Assembly: GCA_018267475.1 (NCBI GenBank)
Contig: JAFDYI010000006.1
Span: forward strand, 1 to 64,000
DNA: 64,000 nt
Direction of reading: 5' to 3'
Origin: Bacteroidota bacterium
Lineage (GTDB): Bacteria; Bacteroidota; Bacteroidia; B-17B0; Aurantibacillaceae
The notes under the pieces are model-generated. The model was given only the letters and a program-made list of their open reading frames with translations, did not search any database and had not been told where the DNA came from. The position numbers were made by a program, and so were the translations under genes. Shown here piece by piece: positions 7,698 through 17,247 of this stretch (position 1 is its first letter; every line of letters starts with the position of its first letter).

Positions 7698-9299
7698 TTA
7701 CACCAATATGGTAACGGGGTTTTCTAAAAAGGCTTTTAATGTCTGTAAGAAAGCGGCTCCGGTAGCTCCGTCCACCACACGATGGTCACAACTAAGGGTT
7801 ATTTTCATCACATGACCCGGCACTATCTGGTTGTTTTTTACTACCGGCACTTGCTTAATACCCCCTACTGCCAAAATACAAGCTTCAGGGCTGTTAATGA
7901 TAGAGGTAAATTCATCTATGCCAAACATACCTAAATTAGACACGGTAAAGGTGTTGCCTTCCCAATCAGCGGGTTGCAGCTTTTTTTCTTTGGCGCGCTT
8001 ACCAAAATCTTTAGCCTCTGTGGATATTTGAGATAATGATTTATTATCGGCAAAGCGAATAACAGGTACCAGCAAACCATCTTCTACGGCTACGGCCATA
8101 CCAATATGTATGTGGTTGTTTCTTCTGATTTTATCGCCCAACCAACTGCTGTTTACCTTTGGATGCCTTCTTAATGCAGCGGCGCACGATTTTATTACAA
8201 TATCGTTGAACGAAATTTTTATGTCGCTTAATTTATTCATGGCTTCGCGCGCACTCATAGCGTTGTCCATATCTATTTCTACGGTAAGATAAAAATGAGG
8301 AGCGTTGTTTTTACTTTCTACTAAGCGGCGCGCAATGGTTTTACGCATTTGCGAAACAGGCTCTTCCGTAAAAGATTCTTGTCCCAACGTATATGATGAG
8401 GTTGTTGCAGGAGTTTTTTGGGCTGTTGCAGGATTAAAGGTTTCAATATCTTTTTTTACAATACGGCCGCCATCGCCACTGCCTAAAACAGAGGCTATAT
8501 CAATGCCCTTATCTTTAGCTATTTTTTTTGCTAAAGGAGATGCGATGATGCGCCCATTGCCATTGGCGTGGTGTTGTGTTGCAGGCATAGCTTGCGCTGG
8601 AGAAGCTGTTGCAGCCAGTACTTTAGGTTCTTGTTTTGCAGGGGTTTCGGTAATATGAGGTTCTGCTTGCAGGCTGTTTATTATTTCGTTTACATTTTCC
8701 TTTCCTTGTCCTATAAGGGCTAACAGCGAATTTATTTCAACGGCTTTCCCGGCTTCGGTGCCTTGATATAAAAGCACGCCATCAAAAAATGATTCAAACT
8801 CCATCGTGGCTTTATCGGTTTCTATGTCGGCTAGTATTTCTCCGTTTTTTACTTTATCGCCTACTTTTTTGTGCCACTTGGCTACTACACCTTGCGTCAT
8901 GGTGTCGCTTAGTTTAGGCATTTTTACAACGTGCACGGTAGGGGGTAGGCTTGTTTTTTTTGTGATGGGTGCTTCTGTAGAAGCGGGTGCTGCTTTTTTT
9001 TCTATAGTAGTTTGGGTAGCAAGAGGTTTGGTATTTGAAATAAGGCTTGATATGTCTTCGCCTTCTTTTCCTATAACGGCAATAAGCGCATCTATGGCAA
9101 CAGGTTTTCCGGCTTCGGCTCCTATGTATAGCAGGGTTCCGTCAAAAAACGACTCAAACTCCATCGTGGCTTTATCGGTTTCTATGTCGGCAATAATTTC
9201 TCCGTTTTTTATTTTATCACCTACTTTTTTGTGCCATTTAGCTACTACACCTTCGGTCATAGTATCGCTTAGTTTGGGCATTTTTATTGTTTCGGCCAT
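7698..9299 (-). CDS. pdhC: Pyruvate dehydrogenase E2, dihydrolipoamide acetyltransferase, two lipoyl domains
   Basis: 533 residues. E2 moves acetyl groups from E1 to CoA on swinging lipoyl arms and forms the core of the complex. Two lipoyl domains are visible, with the lipoylated lysines in ETDKATMEFES at about K43 and K163, exactly 120 residues apart. Each is followed by an Ala/Pro/Thr-rich linker. The E1/E3-binding domain is near residues 250-286 (ASPLAKKIAKDKGID) and the acyltransferase domain runs from about 312 to the end, with catalytic His506 and Asp510 in SCDHRVVDG. pdhA lies 106 bp upstream in the same direction. The E1-beta gene is not adjacent. Gene name aceF is an alternative. Confidence 0.94.
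   Translation of the reverse strand: MAETIKMPKLSDTMTEGVVAKWHKKVGDKIKNGEIIADIETDKATMEFESFFDGTLLYIGAEAGKPVAIDALIAVIGKEGEDISSLISNTKPLATQTTIEKKAAPASTEAPITKKTSLPPTVHVVKMPKLSDTMTQGVVAKWHKKVGDKVKNGEILADIETDKATMEFESFFDGVLLYQGTEAGKAVEINSLLALIGQGKENVNEIINSLQAEPHITETPAKQEPKVLAATASPAQAMPATQHHANGNGRIIASPLAKKIAKDKGIDIASVLGSGDGGRIVKKDIETFNPATAQKTPATTSSYTLGQESFTEEPVSQMRKTIARRLVESKNNAPHFYLTVEIDMDNAMSAREAMNKLSDIKISFNDIVIKSCAAALRRHPKVNSSWLGDKIRRNNHIHIGMAVAVEDGLLVPVIRFADNKSLSQISTEAKDFGKRAKEKKLQPADWEGNTFTVSNLGMFGIDEFTSIINSPEACILAVGGIKQVPVVKNNQIVPGHVMKITLSCDHRVVDGATGAAFLQTLKAFLENPVTILV
8794..9290 (-). repeat. Direct duplication of lipoyl-domain DNA, 360-bp offset
   Basis: About 137 bp at 8794-8930 recur at 9154-9290 with few differences, including an uninterrupted match across the lipoyl-lysine region (ccatcgtggctttatcgg). 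The two copies encode the lipoyl domains of pdhC. Confidence 0.8.
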
Positions 9300-9405
9300 G
9301 TGTTAGAAATTTTATTCTTTTAAGGATTGAATTTTTAATAGGGTTTCGTTTTTTTCTATTTTTAAAGGCTATTGAAAAGTATATTCATTTGATATTAAAA
9401 ACACA

Positions 9406-10425
9406 TTATTCTTTAATAAATGGATAGTCTTGCTGCACATATACGTCGTGATACAATTCTTCGGGGGCAGGGTACGGCGATTCTTCCGCAAACTGAACCG
9501 ATTCTTCTACGATGGTTTTTATTTTAGCTTCTATTTTTTCTATTTCGGCATCGGTTATCCATTTGTGTTTTTTGAGGGTATCCAGCACCTTATCTATGGG
9601 GTCTTGATGTTTGTATTCTTCTACTTCGTCTTTGCTTCGGTAGGTTTGGGGGTCGCTCATGCTATGCCCGCGGTAGCGGTATGTTTTCATTTCTAACAGG
9701 GTGGGCCCATCGCCTCGGCGGGCGCGTGCTGCGGCTTCTTCTATGGCTTCGTGTACGGCTTCTACCGTCATGCCGTCAACCGGTTTGGCCGGCATATCGT
9801 AAGCCAAGCCTATTTTCCAAAGGTCGTGTACGTTGCTGGTACGCTCTACCGAGGTGCCCATGGCGTAATGGTTGTTTTCTATGATGAAAATTACGGGTAG
9901 TTTCCAATTCATAGCCATATTAAAGGCTTCGTGCAGGGCGCCTTGGCGCACCGCCCCATCACCCATAGAGCATACGCAAAGGTTGTTGGTGCCTAAGTAC
10001 TTCTCTGCAAAGGCAATGCCGGCGCCTAAGGGTATTTGCCCGCCCACAATACCATGCCCGCCCACAAAGTTGTGTTCTTTGCTAAAAATGTGCATAGAGC
10101 CCCCTTTTCCTTTAGAGCAGCCGGTAATTTTGGCGTACAGCTCGGCCATCACGTATTTGGGGTGCAAGCCTAAGGCTATGGGGTGTACGTGGTCGCGGTA
10201 GGCAGTAATGTGTTTATCGGTTTTTTTGGTAGCACTTACGGTGCCCGCCACTATGGCTTCTTGCCCGTTGTAGAGGTGGCAAAAGCCTTTTATTTTTTGC
10301 ATGGTGTAAAGCTGCCCGGTGCGTTCTTCAAAGCGACGCATCAGCAACATGCTTTCATACCAATGTAGGTATTGCTCTTTTGTAAACTTTAGGTTTTTTT
10401 CTGTTTTCTCTGCGGTTTTTGCCAT
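9406..10425 (-). CDS. pdhA: Pyruvate dehydrogenase E1 component, alpha subunit
   Basis: 339 residues from an ATG at 10425. With E1-beta it decarboxylates pyruvate using thiamine diphosphate and acetylates the E2 lipoyl arm. The ThDP motif runs from GDGAVRQGALHEAFN (residue 155) to IIENNHYAMGTS (residue 183). The usual phosphorylation-loop region is present as YRYRGHSMSDPQTYRS. Length is normal for the split, heterotetrameric E1. pdhC follows on the same strand and E1-beta (pdhB) is absent from the window, so it must be encoded elsewhere. A TATCTTTG box lies 23 nt upstream of the start. Confidence 0.94.
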   Translation of the reverse strand: MAKTAEKTEKNLKFTKEQYLHWYESMLLMRRFEERTGQLYTMQKIKGFCHLYNGQEAIVAGTVSATKKTDKHITAYRDHVHPIALGLHPKYVMAELYAKITGCSKGKGGSMHIFSKEHNFVGGHGIVGGQIPLGAGIAFAEKYLGTNNLCVCSMGDGAVRQGALHEAFNMAMNWKLPVIFIIENNHYAMGTSVERTSNVHDLWKIGLAYDMPAKPVDGMTVEAVHEAIEEAAARARRGDGPTLLEMKTYRYRGHSMSDPQTYRSKDEVEEYKHQDPIDKVLDTLKKHKWITDAEIEKIEAKIKTIVEESVQFAEESPYPAPEELYHDVYVQQDYPFIKE

Positions 10426-10447
10426 AGGGGTATCAAATTACAATGGA

Positions 10448-10455
10448 CAAAGATA
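10448..10455 (-). promoter_or_regulatory. -7 promoter box (TATCTTTG) of pdhA-pdhC
   Basis: Minus-strand TATCTTTG is a full TAnnTTTG match 22 nt upstream of the pdhA ATG. No clear -33 TTG was found at 17-23 nt. Confidence 0.45.
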
Positions 10456-10555
10456 CGCATTTCTCTAATTCCGGCCTTTTATTGTTAGGAATTACACTTA
10501 TTGAAAAATGTTTTTTAAAAAAATTAACACTTTTAAAAAAAATCAACATTTTTTT

Positions 10556-10582
10556 ATGATTTGAATCATTTTTATACATTTG
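10556..10582 (+). promoter_or_regulatory. Operator-like palindrome and -7 box upstream of the giant T9SS protein
   Basis: A 14-bp dyad with arms ATGATT and AATCAT around TG (10556-10569) lies directly before TACATTTG (10575-10582), a full -7 match 20 nt before the ATG at 10602. The TTTG within the dyad is only 11 nt from the -7 box, too close for a standard -33, so the dyad is better placed as a regulator site. Its role is inferred. Confidence 0.4.
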
Positions 10583-10601
10583 CGGGTTAAATACGATTGA
10601 A

Positions 10602-13600
10602 ATGAAAAAAACAATACTTTCTTTTTTGGCTGTAATTTTATGGAGCAGCTACGCTTTTGCAACTGCTTACACCTGGAATGGTTCTACCTCTACCGACTGG
10701 GCTACAGCCGCTAACTGGACCCCTAATGGGGTGCCGGGTGCTATTGATGATGTAACGATTGTAACCGGAGGAAACAACTGTTTGTTGCCGGCTTCTCAGG
10801 CTATAAATAATTTAACTATTACCAGTGGTGTGCTTAATTTAGGAGGCAATACCCTTACTGTAAATAGCAATGTTAACGCTAACGGTGGGCAATGCAATAA
10901 CGGTACGCTTAGCGCTACAGGTGCTACACAAACCTTTGCCGGTACTACCTTTGGTGCTAATGTAAACGTAAGTCCTGCGGCAGCTAATATGGTTTATTTT
11001 AACGGAGGCATTTTTAATGGTTCCCTAACGGTTGTGCAAAATAGTGCTAGCAATACAGCTTCTTCGGGTGGCTGTACTTTTAACGGAACTACTTCCATTA
11101 CCAACTCGGGGGCAGGTTATCTTTTGCTCACGAGTACTGCTGCTAAAACAGACATTTTTAACGGTGCGGTTACTTTTAATACCACCGGCTCCTCCAATTT
11201 GTATGTAGGTTACAACGGCTCTCTTATTTTTAATACCACACCTACGGTTAACAATACCTCGGCTGTAAATACGGTTAGCTTTGGCGGTGGCTCGGGTACG
11301 GTATCCTTAGCAGCCGGCGTGGGCATCAATTGCATGGCTTTTTCAAGCGGCGGAAATTTTAACATTAATAAGCTGTCTCAGGCCGATGCCACTGCGCTGA
11401 ATATCAATGTAGGAAACACAGGTGGTGTAAAGGTATTTAATTCTACGTTTACGGGAGCCTTAACCATTACCGCAGGGGATATTTTAGTACAAACCAGCAC
11501 CTATAATGCCGCTACCATACTGAATAAAAAAGGAGGGAGCAATAACCCTTCTTCTGGTGGTAATGTGTTTAACGGTACCTTAACGATGAATCACAGTGGC
11601 TCTGGCTATTTTGGTATGGGTAATGGTACAGCGGATATTTTTAATAGCGATGTCTTTTTAAATAATACCAGCAATAACGAGCGTATTATTATAGGCCTAA
11701 ATTCCACTAACAACCAACTTAATGGCAATGTTACCGTTACCCAAAGCGGCTCGGCCATGGGTATTGGCTTGGGTTGGGGCGGTACCTTTCCGGTGGTAAA
11801 AGTGGCTGTAGGAAAAAATATATTTATAGGCGGTGCGGGCTTTACGACAGGGTATTTACGGTTTTATGCTTTTGCCCAGTCAGATGCTTCGGCTATTAGC
11901 CTTACTACAACCGCCAACTCATCTATCATTACTACAGGAAGCTGTGTTTTTACCGGTAATGTAACGTTTACCGCCCCGGACATATACATACAAGGGGCTA
12001 CTTTTAACGCGCCTGCCACTTTTAATAAAACAGGGGGTACCTATAATCATAATGCAGGAAACCTCAATACGTTTAACTCAACCTGTACCATAAACCAACA
12101 AAGCAGTAGCGGGTACTTTATGTTGGGTTACAACTCAAACGACGCTTTTAATGATAACATTATAGTAAGCAATACAGGCGCCAGTAACATTAATATAGGT
12201 TGGCCAACAGGCTCAGGGCAACCCACTTTAGCTAATGGAAAAACGCTAACGGTAGGCGGAGCCGGTTTTGCATCGGGTATGTTGCAGCTATGCGGTTTTC
12301 AGGCAGGTACCAGTCCGGTAAATTTAACACTTACCGGTACGGCCGGTTTTTTGGCTAGTAAAAATTTGACAGGACCTTGCTTATTTAATGGCGCCGTAAA
12401 CATTACTTCGCCGGACATATACATACAAGGTGGTACTTTTAATGCGCCTGCCACTTTTAATAAAACAGGGGGTACCAGTAATCATAATGCAGGAAACCTC
12501 AATACGTTTAACTCAACCTGCACTATAAACCAACAAAGTACTTCAACAGGGTATTTTATGTTGGGTTACAATTCAGCCGATGCTTTTAATGATAATATCG
12601 TTGTTACGAATGCGAGTAGTCAAGGTATTAATTTAAGTTGGTCAAACGGAACCGGAAACCCCACTTTGGCTGCCGGAAAAACCATATTAGTAGGCGGAGC
12701 CGGCTTTGCTACCGGAAGCTTGCGTTTGGGTTATGGCTTTACCCAACTAGGCAGTGCGGCTATCAATTTAAGTTTAGGCACAGCTGCTACACTTGTGTTT
12801 GACAGCGCTACCATAGGGGGCGCCGTAACCAGCACCAGCGGTTCGTTATTTTTAGGTAAATCGCTATTTAAAAGCACGCTTACCGCTACTAAAACAGGCA
12901 GTAATAATGATTTATCTTATGGAGGCAACACCTTTCAAGGAGTATTTTCCCTTACTAATGGTGGAACAAACTACGTCGCTTTAGGAGCTACTAAGCCCGA
13001 TGTATGGAATGCCGACGCTACTTTTAATAATACCGGTTCTAGCATTATTTATCCTGCTGACAATTCGGTTGGAAATCAATTTAACGGCAATATTATTTTT
13101 ACTTCGTCCAGTACGGCCGGTGGCATCTTTTTTGGTGCTAATCCTGTCGCTACAGCTACCCAGGCAGCCGGTTACAATTTATCCATAGGCGGTACGGGTT
13201 ATAATGGCGGTTATTTAATTTTGCAGCAATTTACTCAGTTGGGTAATGTTGCTAGTACCCTAAATTTTGCTTCTACCGCAAATTATTTACGGTTTGGCCC
13301 TAGTTCTACTTTTGGTGGTAATATTACTTCAAGCACACCCGGCCTTTATTTTAATGGAGCTACTTTTAACGGCACGGTAAACTCCACCAAAACGGGTAGT
13401 AGTAGCGATGTTTCTACCGGTAATAATGTTTTTAATGGCGTTAGCAGCCTTACCAATAATGGTTCGGGTTATTTACTGTTAGGAGCTACTAACCCCGATA
13501 CATGGAATGCCGATGTAACGTTTAACAATACAGGAACTAATTATATTTATCCGGCCTACAATTCTGCGGGTAATAAATTTAACGGCAATATTATTTTTAA

Positions 13601-16600
13601 CTCCAGTAGCACGGCTTTAGGTATTTATTTTGGTTCTCAGCCAGTAGCTACCGCTACCCAGGCGGCCGGCTACAATTTATCCATAGGGGGTACGGGCTAC
13701 AATGGGGGATATTTGCTTTTAAAAAGCTTTACTCAATTAGGCAACGTAGCGAGTACCTTAAATTTTGCTTCTACCGCCAATTATTTACAGTTTGGCCCTA
13801 GTTCCACTTTTGGCGGTAATATTACTTCTAATACTCCCGGTCTTTATTTTAATGGTGCTACCTTTAATGGTACGGTAAACTCCACCAAAACGGGTAGTAC
13901 CAACGATCAATCTTTAGGAGGCAATACATTTAATGGAAGGTCGGTTGTTACCAATACAGGATCGGGTTATTTGCTGTTAGGCTTTGGAAACCCTGATGTA
14001 TTTAATAAGCCAACCATCTTTAATAATACCGGTACTTATAGATTTTTTTATGCATACAGCCATGCCGGGCAAACTACCCGGTTTGCAGATAGCTTGGTTA
14101 TGAACTCCAACAAAAGCGGAGGAGCCGACGGCTGGTCGTTTTTTGTGTGCGATGGGGCTAATAATAGTAGTGTTTTGTATGGAGGGCCTGTGGTGTACAA
14201 CGTATTAGGTCCCGTGCAAAGCTATTGCAGGACACTCAATGCAGGTACGGGTTGTACCGCCACGTATAACAGCAATTTAATTATTAACATGCCCAACACA
14301 GGCAATTCTCAAATACAAATGGGAACGTTTGGCACCTCTACTTACAACGGCAACATTGTAGTTTCAAATACAGGCTCTGGCGCTGCGGGCGGTGTTTATT
14401 TTAACACTACTACATCAGCTACCTCCACCCTTGCCAACGGACAAACCATAAGCATTGGAGCAAGCGGCTTTAATATGGGAGTTCTTTCTCTCATTCGTTT
14501 TACACAGATAGGGGGCACGGCCCAAAGCCTTACCCTTACCGGTACGGGCAACCTAACGGTGGGGCCCACTTCTGCCTTTGGCGGTAATGTAACTTTTACT
14601 TCACCTACCTTATTTTTGAATGGCGCTACGTATAGTGGTACCGGAAACTTTACCAAAAACGGCAGCACCAGCGATCAATCTTTAGGAGGCAATATCTTTA
14701 CAGGGGTAAGTTCTATTACCAACAGCGGATCGGGTAATATATATATGGCTAGTCAGGTTACTACTCCCGATAATTTTATAGGCGATGCCACGGCATTAAA
14801 TAGTGGTTCCGGGCTATTAGTCTTGGCTTATAATTCTCCCGGAAATACTTTTGGAAATTTAACTTGTAACAATACAGCCAGCTCTGCCGTAGGCACTTAT
14901 TTAAGCATAGCCCAAACAGCCAATGCAACAGCGGCTTTGTCGGGTAATTTAATTATGAATAATACAGGAATCGCTTCAGCAGCAGCAGCCTATTCCGATT
15001 TATACATAGCCTATAATGGAACTATTACGGTAAATGGAACTACCAATATTACCAACAACGGTAGCGGTGCTGGGCACTCGCGCGTGTTTATTGGTGAAAA
15101 CTCGGGTGCTATACCTTCCAGTACCTTTAATGGGGATGCTACTTTTTCGAACATAGCTACCGTAACGTCGGGCGATGTTTACATTAGAAACGTAAGAGGC
15201 ACCCTTACCTTTAACGGTAATGTTATAGTAAACAGCACGGCTAACACCCCTTCCGGATTTAACGGCATTTATTTTTGCTGGGCTTATCCAACTTACACCG
15301 GTATCGCCTCACTTGCTAGTGGTAAAACGATAAGCGTAGGTTCAAGTGGCTTTTCTAAAGGAGAATTGCGCTTGCTTAACTTTACTCAAAACGGCAGCAC
15401 CCCGCAAAGCCTTACCCTTACTGGCACCGCAAAATTAACATCAGGGCCTAACTCGGCTTTTGGCGGTAACGTAACCTTTACCTCGCCCACCATGTTTTTA
15501 AATGGCGCTACGTATAGTGGCACAGGCAGTTTTACCAAAAACGGAAATACTAACGATAATTCTATAGGAGGAAATACCTTTACCGGGGCCAACTCCTTTA
15601 TTAATGCGGCTCCAACAGCACAATTTATTTTGGCCGGTACAAATCCCGATACTTACATAGGTAATAGTTCTTTTACCCAAACAGCCGCTGCGGGTGTTTT
15701 ATATCCCAACTACAACAGCAATTGCACCTACGCCGGTAACATTACCGTTTCTGCACCCGTCGGAACCACCATGTTGTTTGGAGGAGCAGCAGCAGGCGTA
15801 GCTACTATGAATGGAACGGCAGCCCAAACCATTAACCTAACATCGGGCAATATACCTCAGTTCACTCGTTTTGTGATGAACCATACCGGCCCGGGTGTTA
15901 CCCTCAATACCCCCATCAACATCTCCACTTCGCTTACTATGAATGACGGGTTGCTTAATACCACGACCACTAACATTCCTACTTTGTTTAATGGCTGTAC
16001 CGCATCTTCTGCTGTTTTCAGCGATGCTTCTACCAGTTACATAAACGGCCCCATGCGTTATCAAAAAAGCATAGCAGGCATTACGACGCTAAACCTGCCA
16101 GTAGGTAAAGGCGCCGATAGCCGCCCTGCCGTACTAACTGTAAATCATACCAATGGTACTTTATATAATTATATTGCTGAGGTATTTAATGCCGATGCTT
16201 GGACTGCTGCCGGCAGCACCATGGCCTCACAAATGCCGCCCACGGTAGATACCATCTCAAAAGTACATTATTGGAAAATTGATAGAACCGATGCCAGCGC
16301 TGTAAACCAACCTACATTAGGCTTAAATGGAAGCCAACAAATACAACTGTTTTTTGGCCCTAATGATTATGTGTATCAAGGAGCTAACCTAACCGTAGTA
16401 AAAACAACTACCGTAGCCGCTAAATGGATTGACATAGGCGGAACTTGCGCCTTAGGAAACTTTAGCACCCCTCAATCAGGAAATGTAACTTCTACTTCGT
16501 CCCCTTCGACTTTCAACTCGTTTTCGCTCTTTACCTTAGGCAGCAAATACGCCGGCTGGAACCCCTTGCCCATAGAACTGCTTACCTTTACCGCTACCCC

Positions 16601-17123
16601 TGCTGGAAATAATGTAAATGTAACTTGGAGCACGGCTACTGAAGTAAACAACAACTATTTTACGGTAGAACACTCGGCCGATGGCGTTCATTTTGAGTTT
16701 GTAGCCCAGGTAAAAGGGGCCGGAAACAGCACCACCACTAAAAGTTACAATACGGTGGATACCAACCCTTATCAAGGCACCTCGTACTACCGCCTTACAC
16801 AAACCGATTACAATGGAGATTTTAAAACATTTCCTATTGTAAGCGTAACCATGCCGGTAAAAACACAACAGATATTGGTATATCCCAACCCATCAAGCAA
16901 CAATAGCAATGTAATGGTAGAGCTGCAAGGCTATAAAGATGTTAATACCTCTATTAAAGTGTATAGCGGTTTGGGTGTAGAGTTGTTGAGCAAGAACATT
17001 ACACCAAGCGCAGCAATAGGCTACTGCAATTTGAACGAGATGAGTACGCTGCCTAAAGGGGTGTATTACATCAACGTGATATCGGGCGATAAAAACACCA
17101 ACATAAAAGTAGTTATAGAATAA
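10602..17123 (+). CDS. Giant repetitive surface protein with T9SS type A sorting domain
   Basis: 2173 residues from an ATG at 10602, with signal peptide KKTILSFLAVILWSSYAFA. The mature protein opens with a motif typical of secreted Bacteroidota proteins (YTWNGSTSTDWATAANW). It continues with some 1900 residues rich in Asn, Gly, Ser and Thr, in short strands such as FNGNIIF and NLSIGGTGYNGGYL, which suggests a long beta-helix. Repeat units of 145 and 166 residues are nearly identical to their neighbours. Near residue 1988 begins a fibronectin-like module (PIELLTFTA, then YYRLTQTDYNGD), and from about residue 2093 the T9SS type A C-terminal domain (VYPNPSSNN to the end). It should be exported by T9SS and anchored at or released from the cell surface. 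Adhesion is a reasonable guess, not shown. A terminator follows. Confidence 0.9.
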   Translation: MKKTILSFLAVILWSSYAFATAYTWNGSTSTDWATAANWTPNGVPGAIDDVTIVTGGNNCLLPASQAINNLTITSGVLNLGGNTLTVNSNVNANGGQCNNGTLSATGATQTFAGTTFGANVNVSPAAANMVYFNGGIFNGSLTVVQNSASNTASSGGCTFNGTTSITNSGAGYLLLTSTAAKTDIFNGAVTFNTTGSSNLYVGYNGSLIFNTTPTVNNTSAVNTVSFGGGSGTVSLAAGVGINCMAFSSGGNFNINKLSQADATALNINVGNTGGVKVFNSTFTGALTITAGDILVQTSTYNAATILNKKGGSNNPSSGGNVFNGTLTMNHSGSGYFGMGNGTADIFNSDVFLNNTSNNERIIIGLNSTNNQLNGNVTVTQSGSAMGIGLGWGGTFPVVKVAVGKNIFIGGAGFTTGYLRFYAFAQSDASAISLTTTANSSIITTGSCVFTGNVTFTAPDIYIQGATFNAPATFNKTGGTYNHNAGNLNTFNSTCTINQQSSSGYFMLGYNSNDAFNDNIIVSNTGASNINIGWPTGSGQPTLANGKTLTVGGAGFASGMLQLCGFQAGTSPVNLTLTGTAGFLASKNLTGPCLFNGAVNITSPDIYIQGGTFNAPATFNKTGGTSNHNAGNLNTFNSTCTINQQSTSTGYFMLGYNSADAFNDNIVVTNASSQGINLSWSNGTGNPTLAAGKTILVGGAGFATGSLRLGYGFTQLGSAAINLSLGTAATLVFDSATIGGAVTSTSGSLFLGKSLFKSTLTATKTGSNNDLSYGGNTFQGVFSLTNGGTNYVALGATKPDVWNADATFNNTGSSIIYPADNSVGNQFNGNIIFTSSSTAGGIFFGANPVATATQAAGYNLSIGGTGYNGGYLILQQFTQLGNVASTLNFASTANYLRFGPSSTFGGNITSSTPGLYFNGATFNGTVNSTKTGSSSDVSTGNNVFNGVSSLTNNGSGYLLLGATNPDTWNADVTFNNTGTNYIYPAYNSAGNKFNGNIIFNSSSTALGIYFGSQPVATATQAAGYNLSIGGTGYNGGYLLLKSFTQLGNVASTLNFASTANYLQFGPSSTFGGNITSNTPGLYFNGATFNGTVNSTKTGSTNDQSLGGNTFNGRSVVTNTGSGYLLLGFGNPDVFNKPTIFNNTGTYRFFYAYSHAGQTTRFADSLVMNSNKSGGADGWSFFVCDGANNSSVLYGGPVVYNVLGPVQSYCRTLNAGTGCTATYNSNLIINMPNTGNSQIQMGTFGTSTYNGNIVVSNTGSGAAGGVYFNTTTSATSTLANGQTISIGASGFNMGVLSLIRFTQIGGTAQSLTLTGTGNLTVGPTSAFGGNVTFTSPTLFLNGATYSGTGNFTKNGSTSDQSLGGNIFTGVSSITNSGSGNIYMASQVTTPDNFIGDATALNSGSGLLVLAYNSPGNTFGNLTCNNTASSAVGTYLSIAQTANATAALSGNLIMNNTGIASAAAAYSDLYIAYNGTITVNGTTNITNNGSGAGHSRVFIGENSGAIPSSTFNGDATFSNIATVTSGDVYIRNVRGTLTFNGNVIVNSTANTPSGFNGIYFCWAYPTYTGIASLASGKTISVGSSGFSKGELRLLNFTQNGSTPQSLTLTGTAKLTSGPNSAFGGNVTFTSPTMFLNGATYSGTGSFTKNGNTNDNSIGGNTFTGANSFINAAPTAQFILAGTNPDTYIGNSSFTQTAAAGVLYPNYNSNCTYAGNITVSAPVGTTMLFGGAAAGVATMNGTAAQTINLTSGNIPQFTRFVMNHTGPGVTLNTPINISTSLTMNDGLLNTTTTNIPTLFNGCTASSAVFSDASTSYINGPMRYQKSIAGITTLNLPVGKGADSRPAVLTVNHTNGTLYNYIAEVFNADAWTAAGSTMASQMPPTVDTISKVHYWKIDRTDASAVNQPTLGLNGSQQIQLFFGPNDYVYQGANLTVVKTTTVAAKWIDIGGTCALGNFSTPQSGNVTSTSSPSTFNSFSLFTLGSKYAGWNPLPIELLTFTATPAGNNVNVTWSTATEVNNNYFTVEHSADGVHFEFVAQVKGAGNSTTTKSYNTVDTNPYQGTSYYRLTQTDYNGDFKTFPIVSVTMPVKTQQILVYPNPSSNNSNVMVELQGYKDVNTSIKVYSGLGVELLSKNITPSAAIGYCNLNEMSTLPKGVYYINVISGDKNTNIKVVIE
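11979..12848 (+). repeat. Two tandem 435-bp repeats inside the T9SS surface protein
   Basis: The sequence beginning gacatatacatacaagg at 11979 recurs at 12414, 435 bp (145 codons) later. The first 110 bases or so are almost identical, covering FNAPATFNKTGGT and HNAGNLNTFNSTC; the rest of each unit is diverged but alignable. Confidence 0.75.
12981..13976 (+). repeat. Two tandem 498-bp repeats (third copy diverged) inside the T9SS surface protein
   Basis: Units start with ttagga at 12981 and 13479, 498 bp (166 codons) apart. A more diverged unit begins at 13977, again with exact 498-bp spacing. Shared protein blocks include AAGYNLSIGGTGYNGGYL, ASTLNFASTANYL and PGLYFNGATFNGTVNSTKTG. Confidence 0.8.
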
Positions 17124-17128
17124 TTCGT

Positions 17129-17160
17129 AGCGGAAGGTATTTTGCTTCCGCTCTGTTTTT
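17129..17160 (+). terminator. Intrinsic terminator after the T9SS surface protein gene
   Basis: Stem AGCGGAAG (17129-17136) with CTTCCGCT (17145-17152), 8-nt loop, followed by CTGTTTTT. It starts 5 nt after the stop codon. Confidence 0.75.
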
Positions 17161-17176
17161 AGTCAAAGGCTCATTT

Positions 17177-17207
17177 TTTGCAGTTGTCAAAGCAATTGAT
17201 ACTTTTG
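17177..17207 (+). promoter_or_regulatory. Promoter of rlmB
   Basis: TTTG at -33 (17177-17180), 19-nt spacer and TACTTTTG at -7 (17200-17207). Predicted transcription start is near 17213, leaving about 35 nt of leader before the TTG start at 17248. Confidence 0.6.
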
Positions 17208-17247
17208 CCAGCAAGAGTATTGACCTTGTATTTTTAAAATCATTTTT

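Noticed and set aside
8806-9306. 166-codon plus-strand open frame opposite pdhC.
   Set aside because: It is the antisense of the two lipoyl domains and shows the same repeat; it has no motif of its own.
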